From Tricholoma matsutake (lineage: Eukaryota > Basidiomycota > Agaricomycetes > Agaricales > Tricholomataceae): a stretch of DNA of 64,000 bases. Under the pieces are notes generated by a model, which saw nothing but the letters and a program-made list of their open reading frames with translations, was not told the origin of the DNA and did no database searches. This document shows positions 9,932 to 19,932 of this stretch, in pieces. A program made the translations under genes and the position numbers. The stretch lies in NCBI GenBank assembly GCA_026075535.2, contig AP026548.1, positions 930,001 through 994,000 on the forward strand, in the 5' to 3' direction. Position 1 is the stretch's first letter, and the number at the start of each line of letters is the position of its first letter.

Positions 9932-12084
9932 AAAGGGTCTTTTGTTTTAGAAGTTTTAGTTGAAGAGGATGTGCTCTTCAACTTGGTGGAATCCATTATA
10001 TGCTTCTTTTCATTGAAGCATTTTCTCATCTTACCAATTTCCTCTGCCTGGCAGGGGAAGTGTAGGATATCTTGCACTGAGCTTATCTCAGCAGAACATC
10101 CTTTGTCTAGTACAAAGGATATGATGCTTGTGGGTAACCCGGTCACCAATTGCATTTTGGACATAAATGGATCGGGTGCCTGTATCATCCTGGTATCATA
10201 GTGCTCCAGTTTGTGGTAATAGCCCATAACACCCTCATCAGCATTATACTCGACGTGCCAGAACTTGTTGGTTGCGTCATGGGTTGCATTTTCATGCACA
10301 AACCAGTTGTATAGGCTGGTGATGACTTCCTTGAAAGTCCAGGCAGATCATTGACAGTATGCACTGTCAACACTATCTTCAAACCAAGTGAGGGTGGTGT
10401 TCTCAAGGAACATTGCCATATATTCAATGTGGTCTGAGTCCAATTCAGGGCCACACACCTTGTTCACCTTTAACCACTGAAGAAGGGCATTCATCCATCT
10501 TTCAAAGGCTTTGGTGTTGGGTAATCCACCGTACTTCGATGGATTGGGAACTCTGGGACCGTTCTTGCCTCCAGTGGCAGGAATTTCTGTCAAGACAGAG
10601 ACCTTGTTGTCAATCTGTCTATGTATCTTAGTATGAATGTCCCTCAAATATTTTGAGGGATGGAAAGAGCCTTTATCTCGATAAGAATCGGGATAGGAAG
10701 ATGTAGACCAGTAAGGGCTACTTGGTTCTCGTGGGGTACCAGAACATCCAGATGGGGTACGTCTGGAAGAAGTGCATGTTTGCGCTCCTCGTCGGGGATT
10801 CAACAAGTTTCTGTGGGATGCCTCTTCCTGGAATCAGAAAGAATTTTTGGTACTTTCATTGCTCAACGTGCTATACGTTGAGTCACTATCACTTCCATTA
10901 CCATCATCCCCAGACCCATCTCCATCTGGTGGTCCTCCATGGCCTGCATGACTCTGCGCAGGCCATCTGGAATTTACAGATGGTGGGCTCTCTCGCTTTT
11001 GATGGCGAGATGAAGGGTCATCCTTATCCCAAGGTTGACCATCTTTGTCGAAACAGATCCCCTGATTGGGGATCAAGGTGGGATGTCCATCCTGGATATC
11101 GCCATCGTGTATCCTTTGAAGGACAATCCGGTTGTTGTTGATATAGTGTACCTTATTTTTAGAAGGTACTTCACGAGATAACTTGGGGGTCTGTAGATGT
11201 GGGGAACCACATCTGTGGGTGGAAGGATTTTCTCATTCTGCTGGGTTGGTGGAGCAAGGTTGGACAGGGTTGGGATCTCATTCCATTGCTGTGGAATGAG
11301 GTATAGTAGGGTTGATTATTTCCCTATGGGCAAAGTGACTAGTGTAACTTAACGCCAGATCTTTAAGTTGGTTTTCCAACTTAATTGGCTCAAAATCTCT
11401 TGCATCCATGCAACGGGTAAACATATCTGTTGCGATCTGAGCAAAATGCTCAGCTCCAAATTTGTCATCCAATTCATCCTCTCAAGGTTTGGCCTCGAGG
11501 GGTTTTTTCTCTAGGCATCAGCGCAGCCAATCATCAGTGTTCAACGGCGTTGCAGGTGCCGATGCTGTTAAATCTGGCCATACGGCAGGGAATAATCCAG
11601 GTGTTTCATACATCTGGCTGTTGTGGGGAAGATCGATACCACTACTGGGGGTAATCTGGTTGTTGTTGGGCTCTGGGGTCAATTCATCCAGAGGAGAAAG
11701 CTTCTGCAAGCCAGGAGGAGGTCCTGGATTGGAATGAGTGTCTTGTCAACTGTTGTTTGACGAGAAATATTTTCTCAATTCGGGGTCACTGTCGTCAGCA
11801 TCCTCGATGGTGGGCCATCGATGGTGTGGGCCAAGGGCAGAGGAATCGAGATTTCTCAAAGCGGCTGTATGCGCTTCGAGGGTCTGAAAGTCCCTAGTAG
11901 GAGAAACATCGTTTCTCGAGGTGCTTGTATGGGCCTTGAGTGGATGGGATCCAGTCAAATCTTTTGGAGCATGCCAAGGAGAATCCAACCCTGATGGCAA
12001 CGGATGAGACTGCTTGGGAGGAGGCTTCAGCTTGTTCTTGTTCTTGGCCCTGGTCAAAACCATGGTCTTGTTCTTGAGGTACAA
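9932..12084 (-). pseudogene. gag: Ty3/gypsy gag, element G1 (minus strand)
   Basis: One reading frame starts at 12084 (MVLTRAKNK) and runs about 718 codons to the element-2 insertion at 9931, continuing at 4512. The only breaks are six TGA codons: after YFSSNNS, DDWLR, LEAKP, TNPAE, STKNSF and DSAYCQ. Each is a single C-to-T change from CGA. The N-terminal half is low-complexity and acidic. The segment FERWMNALLQWLKVNKV followed by FLENTTLTWFE and the MGYYHKLEHYDTRMIQ region is typical of the retrotransposon Gag capsid fold. Gag would assemble the cytoplasmic virus-like particle. No pol of G1 is visible. A minus-strand LTR-like segment beyond G2 may be its leader. Confidence 0.7.
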
Positions 12085-12366
12085 TCTTCAGCAATGGAGA
12101 AACAGAATTTTGGTCATAGCAGCAGGCGAAAAGCAAAGAGTCGAGTGCAAAGAAACTTGATTCAGGTCCTAGCAACAGATATGCTTCCATCACTGATCAC
12201 ATTGAGAATTTTCTCCCTTCATGGGAGAAGTTCAGGGTTGTGTTGATGACAATTGCTGATGGGGCAATGTCGAGCTTAACTCTATACAAGTTTGAGTGTT
12301 TAAAAAACTGTCGTGAGTCGGAGGGGTGTCCCTTAAGATCACACAGGAGCTAATCATGAATACTGT
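12085..12366. other. G1 leader region (no gene seen)
   Basis: This lies upstream of the G1 gag start on the minus strand and ends at the left LTR of G2. No frame or repeat recognised. By position it is G1 5' untranslated DNA separated from the rest of its leader by the G2 insertion. Confidence 0.3.
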
Positions 12367-13483
12367 TGATAGGTTGTCTCCTTGGCTCAAAGGCCAATAC
12401 GTCATTCTAAACACATTCTAATCACATTGGCTAACTCCTACAAAGTCCCAGATGCAGTCTATCAATCGCAATATCATATCAACTGCAATCAAACATCGTT
12501 GACCATTGTTGAGCATCATCGATCAAGATCGAGAGACTACGAGCAACATCGGGCACCACATTTGTTATCTATATGGTGGAATACCATGCGCCAGGAAGGA
12601 TTCCAACTCGTGCCCAAACCTGCTGATAGTAGGTCAGCCTCATTCCAAGTCCCTATTGTGCACAGAACCCACTGGATGAATTATTGCGAAGCGCAATTTA
12701 TACACAAAGGACAGTCCCCTTTTAGTTCTATACCCTTTATTACTCTTTCATCATATGATATATATCTTTCTTGTTCAGATTCCAGTCTCCTTTTCAGCCT
12801 TGTGCCTTAACTCATATCTTTTGCCTCATGTTCTACACATGTTTCTCATTCCATTTTAGGAAGTTTCTTTAAAACATATAAAACTCTGTAGTATCTACTG
12901 GAAAATACAAGAAATTGTCTTCACCTATCGTCTTGTATTAAGTTCTAAAGAATCAGATCTATCCTCTAAAACAATCTAAACCTCTACAAGTTTTCTCGAT
13001 CAACGAGAAACCTCTGCAACCATCGTCGAACTCGAACTTCCAACAATCCTCTGATCATTAGCACTAGCAACCCTTCCAACACTTCCTAGCCATTGACTAT
13101 AGTCTTCGCATACTATCGACCTATCGAAAGGTCCTCGGAATTCCTAAATTGACCATTGATGATCAACATTGTCCGCTGTCAATCTTATCAATCATCCTCA
13201 ATATTGATCATCCTCGATATTGATCATCCTTGATATTGATCGTCCTTGATATTGATCGTCCTCGATATTGATCATCCTCGATATCGATCGATACTCGATC
13301 GGACCACACCAAACACCTTCGCCTTCTATAGCACTATCTTCACGACTAGTACCAGCTAGTTATCTACCCATAGGTTGGACCATGAACATTCGGAACGCAT
13401 TGTACCCTTCCTCTGACTCATCGCAAATATCATTGGTTGCCTCATCGGCTGGTTTGGTGGTTTTCCTGGGTTGAGTATTATCA
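12367..13483 (+). repeat. 5' LTR of G2
   Basis: Starts TGATAGGTTGTCTCC and ends GAGTATTATCA, matching 24745-25790 except for an internal minisatellite. At 1117 bp it is 71 bp longer than the 3' LTR. A frame at 12382-12810 is LTR sequence, not a gene. Confidence 0.85.
13195..13293 (+). repeat. 18-bp minisatellite inside the G2 5' LTR
   Basis: About six copies of GATATTGATCATCCTC-type units. The inverted solo LTR has about two copies and the 3' LTR none, so the array changed after or during transposition. Confidence 0.7.
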
Positions 13484-13487
13484 TTTT

Positions 13488-13505
13488 TGGAGCCCACCAC
13501 GAGGG
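13488..13505 (+). promoter_or_regulatory. Candidate primer-binding site of G2
   Basis: Starts TGGAGCCCACCACGAGG, 5 nt after the LTR end. TGG is the expected complement of a tRNA CCA end. I have not matched it to a particular tRNA. Confidence 0.5.
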
Positions 13506-13823
13506 TCTCTGAATCATTTCATTGTTGGACCAACCTCAACTTCCTCGGCTTAGGCCAACACAAGCAAGAAACCTTTGTATTGATACTCGCCATGCCTTCA
13601 AATCTCTTGAACAATTGGGAGACATTCTAATTCCTGTTTCCGAAGCAGTCGTAGACTATTTCCTTCACCTATATCATTGCCTTCCACATCGTCATCTACT
13701 TCTTCATCATCATCATCGACCTCTTTGTTCATCCTTCCAACAACTTCAACACCTCTACCATCCTTTACACAAGTCTTAACCCCTACCCCTAGAGTCATCA
13801 CATTCATGACTACCCAAACCGCG

Positions 13824-15265
13824 ATGCCAGCTTGTGGGCACTCGACCACTCCAAAATTCGACCCGACTCAGCCTCGAGAGCTCTGATGATACTTTGAAGG
13901 GCTTGAACTATTATTCCCGACCTGCGGCATTACTGAATCAAATCTAATGAAGAAACATGCTTGTCGCTACCTCGACATTGACTCTTCTGAACTCTGGGAA
14001 TCGCTTCCAGAGTATCAGCCCAGCACATCATTCAATGAATTTCGAACAGCAGTACATAAACTCTATCCTGGCTTGGAAGACGATCGCAAGTGGAGCATAT
14101 CAGACATGGACAAATTAGTGGGAGAACAGCTATGCATTGGGATATTTGACATGAGCGATCTAGGAATGTATTATTGTGCATTCTACAACATTACTCACTT
14201 TTTGCGAGCAAAGAATAGGATCTCGGAAGCTGAGCAAAGCAGAGCTTATGTTCGAGGATTCCAACCCAGCTTATGGACTCGAATTGCTCAACAACTTGAA
14301 CTCAAATTCCCCGACCATTATCCCAATGATCCATATCCAATCAACGACATTCACGATGTGGCAAAATTTGTACTAGCAGGCTCCAACACATCAAACTCAG
14401 TAATCCACCAATTGACCTCTTCATTGCACTCGACATTGAACATTGGAAATACAGTCACCTCGTCACCCAGAACTATTACGATTAAAACCGAAGATCTAAA
14501 CACAATGTTCAAATGGTTTGCTAGCACCATCGCAGGTACTAAAAATCCTTGCACTAATTCGGCAGACAGACAGGCACACATTGACGCACTCCTTTGCATA
14601 TTTTGCAGTTTATCGGGACATTTTATTCCTGACTGTATGGTTTGTCAGTCATACTTGAACAAAGGGAAGTGTAAGAGAAACGCGGAAGGAAAGATCATAC
14701 TCCCAAATGGACAATTCACCCCTCAAAGTATCCCTGGCAGGTTTATCAAGGAACACATCGACGAATAGTGGAAATGCAACCCAGATGCAACCCCAGCAGC
14801 CACACTTTTATTTAGCATCGCACCATCAGCACTTTGGACTTTGACTAATTCAACCTTGGCTGCGATCAATTTGATAACAGAGTCCGACACCATTTCTACA
14901 TTGGGATCAGAAATGAAAGGCATTTATCATAATTCGACGTTGACAGCTGACTCCAAAGATAGACTAGCAGCTCTTGAGCGTGAAATATTTGCACTTCGAA
15001 GTGGTCAGCCATTTTCACGTCTGAACAAAGAGGTTCGAAATTCGGTTTCGGCCATGACAACCCCCATCCCTGCATCGTCAATGTCTACTGCTCCAGTACC
15101 AGCACCCTCGACATCTTCATCAACAACGGTCAACCCTTTGACTTCAACTATGGCTCCAACATCGACATTGACATCGACTTCTCCCGCATTGACCACTTCA
15201 TCATCGACCACTATACCCCCAATGCAAACCTCGGTACACCCATATGCATCAGTCAGGGAGAACAC
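13824..15265 (+). pseudogene. gag: G2 gag, first part
   Basis: The frame opens near MPACGHSTTPKFDPTQPREL. Two adjacent TGA codons follow where the family has Arg-Arg (CGACGA to TGATGA at about 13884). It then continues as YFEGLELLF and a long Gag frame. A zinc knuckle of the form CX2CX4HX4C (CIFCSLSGHFIPDC) lies near 14600-14640; it would bind the RNA genome. A TAG follows HIDE at about 14766, after which the same frame continues through a Thr/Ser/Pro-rich linker (15040-15230) to the solo LTR. Downstream protein resumes at 16553. The length fits a single Gag-Pol frame. No host promoter is visible beyond the LTR. Confidence 0.75.
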
Positions 15266-16552
15266 TGATGATACTCAACCCAGGAAAACCACCTAAACTG
15301 CTGATGAGGCAATCGATGATATTTGCGATGAGTCCGAGGAAGGGTGTGAGTCGTTCCAAATGTTCGTGGTCCAACCTATGGGTAGATAACTAGTTGGCAC
15401 TAGTCGTGAAGGTACTGCTATGGGAGACGAAGGTGTTTGGCATGGTCCGATCAAGTATCGATCAATATTGAGGATGATCGATGAGATCGACGGTGAACGA
15501 GTTCTATCGTTGCTGGTCAAATTGTGAATTCCGAGGACCTTTCGATAGGTCGAAAGTATATGAAGGCTATAGTCGATGGCTAGGATGTGTTGAAATGGTT
15601 GCTAGTGATAACAATCAGAGGATCGTAGGAAGATCAAGGACGATGATGATCACAGAGGTTTCTCGTCAATCAAGAAAACTCGTAGAGACTTAGATTGTTT
15701 TTAGAAGATTGATCGGATGCTTAGAACTGTATACGAGACGATAGGTGAAGGCAATTTCTTTTTGTTTCCAAGTAGATACTACAGAGTTTTATATGTTTTA
15801 AAGAAACTTCCTAAAATGGAATGAGAAACATGTGTAGAACATGAGGCAAAAGATATGAGTTAAGGCACAAGGCCAAAAAGGAGACTGGAATCCAAACAAG
15901 AAAGATATATATCATATGATGAAAGAGTAATAAAGGATATAGAACTAAAAAGGGACTGTCCTTTGTGTATAAATCGCGCTAAGTCTCACAATAATGCATC
16001 CAGCGGGTTCTGTGCACGATAGGGACTTGGAATGAGGCTGACCTACTATCAGCAGGTTTGAGCACAAGTTGGAATACTTCCTGGAGCATGGTATTCCACC
16101 ATTTAGATAATGAATGCGGTGCCCAATGTCACTCGCAGTCTCTCAATATCAATCGATAATGCTCAACAATGCTCGACAATGTTCAATTGTGTTTGATACG
16201 ATGCTCGATGATGTTCAACAATGTTTGATCGCGTTCGATACGATGTTCGACAATGTTCAACAATGTTCGACGATGTTTGATCGCATTCGATACGATGCTC
16301 GATCACATTTGATATGATGCTCGACGATGTTTGATTGCATTCAATACAATGCTTGATCACGTTCAATACAATGCTCGATGATGTTTGATTGTGTTCGATA
16401 CAATGCTCGATTGTGTTTGATACAATATCGCACTTGGTAGACTTGGTCGGGAGTGGTCGCACTGCTTCTGGGACCTCGTGCGAGTTATCCGATGTGATTA
16501 GAATGTGGTAGAAATGGTGAATCAGCCTTTGAGCCGAGGAGACAACCTATCA
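15266..16552 (-). mobile_element. Inverted solo LTR of the G2 family inside G2 gag
   Basis: Reverse complement of the G2 LTR: it opens TGATGATACTCAACCC and closes GACAACCTATCA. At 1287 bp it is the longest copy because of TTCGATACGATGCTCG-like tandem repeats at 16150-16430. The coding frame shifts across it by the amount expected for 1287 bp plus a 5-bp duplication (frame 0 before, frame 2 after), although the 5-mers AACAC and ATGCC no longer match. Confidence 0.85.
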
Positions 16553-17344
16553 ATGCCCTATCTGCCACTACACAAAAGGAACTTTGCTGGCACATCAAAG
16601 GGTAAAGAAAAAGACGGACCATTGTATGCAACACAGGCACCAGTACAGAACGAGAAAATCACGCTTGATATCTTTTCATGCTTGATGAAGATGCCGATTG
16701 TCACACTTACATCAGAAGAACTACTCTCGCTTTCACCCGAGGTTCAAACAAAATGGAGAGAACAGGTCACACCAAAATGAGTCCCACAATCCGGAAACAA
16801 TGCAATGGACATGTTTAGTCCCGACGTGATCATTGTGCCTGACCCATACGAGACCTATATTAGCAGTCTCCAACCTGGTGAAATCCCTCAGCCTTTTGTC
16901 GTCGCTAAAGAAACTTCATCAATTAGATCAGTTATTATGGATGTCCATGGTAACAACCAGGTAGAAAGTGTCATCGATCCCGGTTCCTTGATCATATTGA
17001 TGGCCAAAGATGTCTGTCACGAACTCAGTCTAGCATACAACTCCTTGATTCGGCTTCTGATGCAGTCTGCCAATGGTACTGTGGACGAAACACTCGGCTT
17101 AGCACGCAATGTACCTTGCAGAATCACTCTATACATGCAGATACATGTTATTCGCGACCCAGCTTACAATATTCTACTCGGACGACCTTTCAACGTTTTA
17201 ACAGAAAGCATCATTAGAAACTATTGGAACAAAAACCAAACTATCACGATATGTAATCCGAACTCAACTCAGACTGCTACCATTCCCTCGATACCTCGAT
17301 TGCACCATCATCAAAAAGTAGTTCGAGAGGATTTTCAGCGTTAG
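16553..17344 (+). pseudogene. pro: G2 Gag end and aspartic protease
   Basis: Frame resumes at MPYLPLHKRNF after the solo LTR. The stretch TLTSEELLSLSPEV before a TGA (Lys-TGA-Val, CGA-derived) is the conserved Gag-protease joint of this clade. Then comes the retropepsin: VESVIDPGSLIILM holds the catalytic DxG (Asp-Pro-Gly-Ser), and NILLGRPF is the conserved C-terminal ILLG strand and helix region. It would cleave Gag-Pol inside the particle. The frame is lost near 17300-17340 by a -1 shift, after which the linker continues in another frame. Confidence 0.75.
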
Positions 17345-17875
17345 AGAATGAAATTTCGGAACAGTGCACTTTCATCATCTTGTTTGACTCTTCTGACTCT
17401 ATATTTATTGAGTGCACTGCAAATATCCCTGAAATCGACTCCTCCAAAGAATTATCCACGACACTTTCTGACCTATATTTATCTGCGTGCGATGAGTTCC
17501 ACATTCCTCGAAACACCTTGATGGTGTTTATACCTATGCAAACTTCTTCATCGTATGTTTCCCCTTCCTCAGTTATTTCCGACAATTGTCATTCTAGTTA
17601 TTTATCAATGAAGAAGAAGTATAAACCCGTCACACAGAAGGTCTGTCCAATTGTGGCCAGACTACCCGATCAGTTTTGAATTATTCGACACATCGAGGGT
17701 GATCCCCTCAAAGACATGCCTCCACTAAATTCCCATTTTCTGATATTCAAACCAACTCCTCGATATAACCTCAAATGCAAAAACATCATCGATCGAAATC
17801 ATCCAGGCGATTTTCTATGGCCTCAAGAACGAGACCTCATGCATGACTTCATTCAAAACCAGCAAGTGGGGTTCA
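17345..17875 (+). pseudogene. pol: G2 protease-RT linker
   Basis: The linker reads ...KYKPVTQKVCPIVARLPDQF, a TGA (CGA-derived), IIRHIEGDPLKDMPPL, then NHPGDFLWPQERDLMHDF. This is the conserved lead-in to the RT of mushroom gypsy elements. It stops after IQNQQVGF at the insertion of DNA transposon D, and AWMENK resumes on the far side. Confidence 0.7.
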
Positions 17876-18186
17876 GAGGTCTTTACACTCCCCCCCATAT
17901 TCCTATAGGAATCCAATGATTCCAATGATTCCAATCAGAGTACAAATCCAACCATATTCCGATGTCATTTTCACCAGCCAAATTGACATGAAATGGCACA
18001 TTTAGTCCTAGTCCAGTCCGATGTAGTCCGATCAGAGTCCGATCAGACTATCGGTATTTCCTAGGAATTTCTGATCATAGAAATCACATAGGACTAGTCT
18101 GAAGTTATGCTAAGACATCAGACAACATAGGATTCCGATAGGAATGAAAGCAGCCTTGCTTAGTAATATAGTATGAAAAATTAAAT

Positions 18187-18258
18187 GCACAGATGAGAAT
18201 TGAACACTTAAGCGTAAACCGACAACAATACCATTAGGCTAAACAATCATTACAGGTT
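18187..18258 (-). repeat. tRNA-like module, left type (copy D)
   Basis: Minus strand: TTAGCCTAATGGTATTG (A box) and GTGTTCAATTCTC (B box). Faces outward to 17876. Confidence 0.6.
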
Positions 18259-19578
18259 AAGTGATCATACTACACTACATACCATTCCCGCAGGTGTGAT
18301 GACAAAGCACATAGCCGCATCATCACACCTGCCAGCTCATCAACTCCCACCACCACCACCAACGACGACAAGCACGCCACCTCCATCCCCCCCACCTCAA
18401 CCACCTCAACCCAGCAACTCCCACCACTCCCACTTCACCCCCATCTCTAGACGAGCCCCCAAGACCGGAAACAACTGGTTTCGACGCCAAATGATGCCCA
18501 AATGACGCAATCATCGTTTGGGCCATAGTAAGTTTTTTTTTTCATTTGTTTTTTACTTTTGTAAACCAACTAATTCATTTGTTTCTAGGTTCTAATCTAC
18601 ATGAGTAACGATGGACTGACGCAAGCCAAACCCACACCCAATGATGCCCCTGGCAACCCCCCTCCTCCCCATCAAAATGGGATGTGAGGGTATTGAACAT
18701 GGTCAGGAGCACGGGGAGCAACACCAGGAGACCCCAGAAGGGGAATACCTACCTGGTAAGCACCACCCGACCCCTCCCCTCGAGCCATGTCACTGACAAA
18801 CTGACAACGCACCCACCCCATGCCTATGAGCTGCTGCTCGTAGGGTGGATCGTGAGTGCATGGACCCCCCATGACACCAATGACATCCAGCACCCCCCAT
18901 CATCGCCGTGAGCGACTGCTCGCAGGGTGTATATGGGGTGTGAGAACATGGGAACGGCATGGAGGGACGATGACAGCTCCAAATGACACGCCTATGAGCA
19001 GCTGCCCATAGGGTGGTTTGTGGGTGCAGACAATGAGGGGGATGAACGACAAGGGTGACAAAATGACAAGGGGAAAGGGAAACGACGACCAGAAGGGGAG
19101 ACGATGGACAAACACCGCCACCAACATACGATGCACCACCTACCACCAGCCTCGCGAGCAACTGCTTGTGGGGTGGATGGTGGGTGGAACAACAAGGGAG
19201 GGGAGATGAGGGAGGGGAGGGAAGCCATGGGGGAGGCGAGGTGAGGGAGGCGAGACATGATGGAGATGAGAGGGAGGGGAAACGACGGGACAGGGCTGAC
19301 GAGACAGCCAATGCAACGCACCACCACCCCCTCCCCCCCATTTCGTGGGGGGGGTGGGTTTTTTTTGTAGAATTTAAAATAGTATAATTAAATAGTATAA
19401 TTAATTCTCCCCCTTGCGTTTGCATGGGGGGTTTTTTTAAAATCTATATTAGTTATCTACCCCCTCGCGAAGATGCGAGGGCTCAACAATTTTTTTTTGA
19501 GCTCTTGTGAGAGAGGTTAAAAATAAGTGAACTAATCCTAAGTGCTTTAAATGGACTTTATATTACATATTTATTAAT

Positions 19579-19662
19579 GCTCCTGTGGCTCAACTGGTTG
19601 AGCACTTGTTTGGTAGTCATGTTACTTATATCCCAAGGTCTAGAGTTCAATTCCTGCTCTGC
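19579..19662 (+). repeat. tRNA-like module, right type (copy D)
   Basis: TGGCTCAACTGGTTGAGCAC and GAGTTCAATTCCTGC, the best tRNA-like match in the window. The D arm pairs, but the acceptor stem does not. Faces outward to 19924. Confidence 0.65.
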
Positions 19663-19932
19663 CCATTTATTTTGTAAGCACTTTCATCAAGTTAAGTCTT
19701 CTGAAATAATGTGGTATTCCGACTACTACCTGTTGGAATTGCATAGGACTGTACTCAGAATTTACTAGGAATTTCTTGGAAATAAAAGTACATGGTCATC
19801 AAGATACATTCTGATCAGACTCCTAGGACTAGTGTCGGACTACTAGGACTCCTATCGGACTCTTATTGGAAAACTCGGACTCCTAGGACTCCAATAGGAA
19901 TATGGGGGTGAGTGCAAAGTTTACAGGGTTCG

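Larger units (their letters stand above)
17876..19924 (+). mobile_element. TIR DNA transposon, copy D (complete, in G2 pol)
   Basis: Left end GAGGTCTTTACACTCCCCC; right end, read on the minus strand, GTAAACTTTGCACTCACCC. Flanking octamers are GGGGTTCA (17868-17875) and AGGGTTCG (19925-19932); one of the two mismatches is a CG-to-CA change. 2049 bp plus 8 bp predicts a frame change of 2, and RT resumes exactly in that frame, which confirms the boundaries. Contents: left-type tRNA-like module, GTGATGACAAAGCACATAG block, one intron-like unit (18533-18590), hairpin DNA (18650-19330), right-type tRNA-like module. No protein. Confidence 0.85.

Noticed and set aside
12382..12810. A 142-residue protein gene
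   Set aside because: It lies wholly inside the G2 5' LTR, and the 3' LTR copy does not keep the frame.
19579..19662. Functional tRNA gene
   Set aside because: A and B boxes are present but the acceptor stem does not pair, and the same module is repeated at transposon ends.
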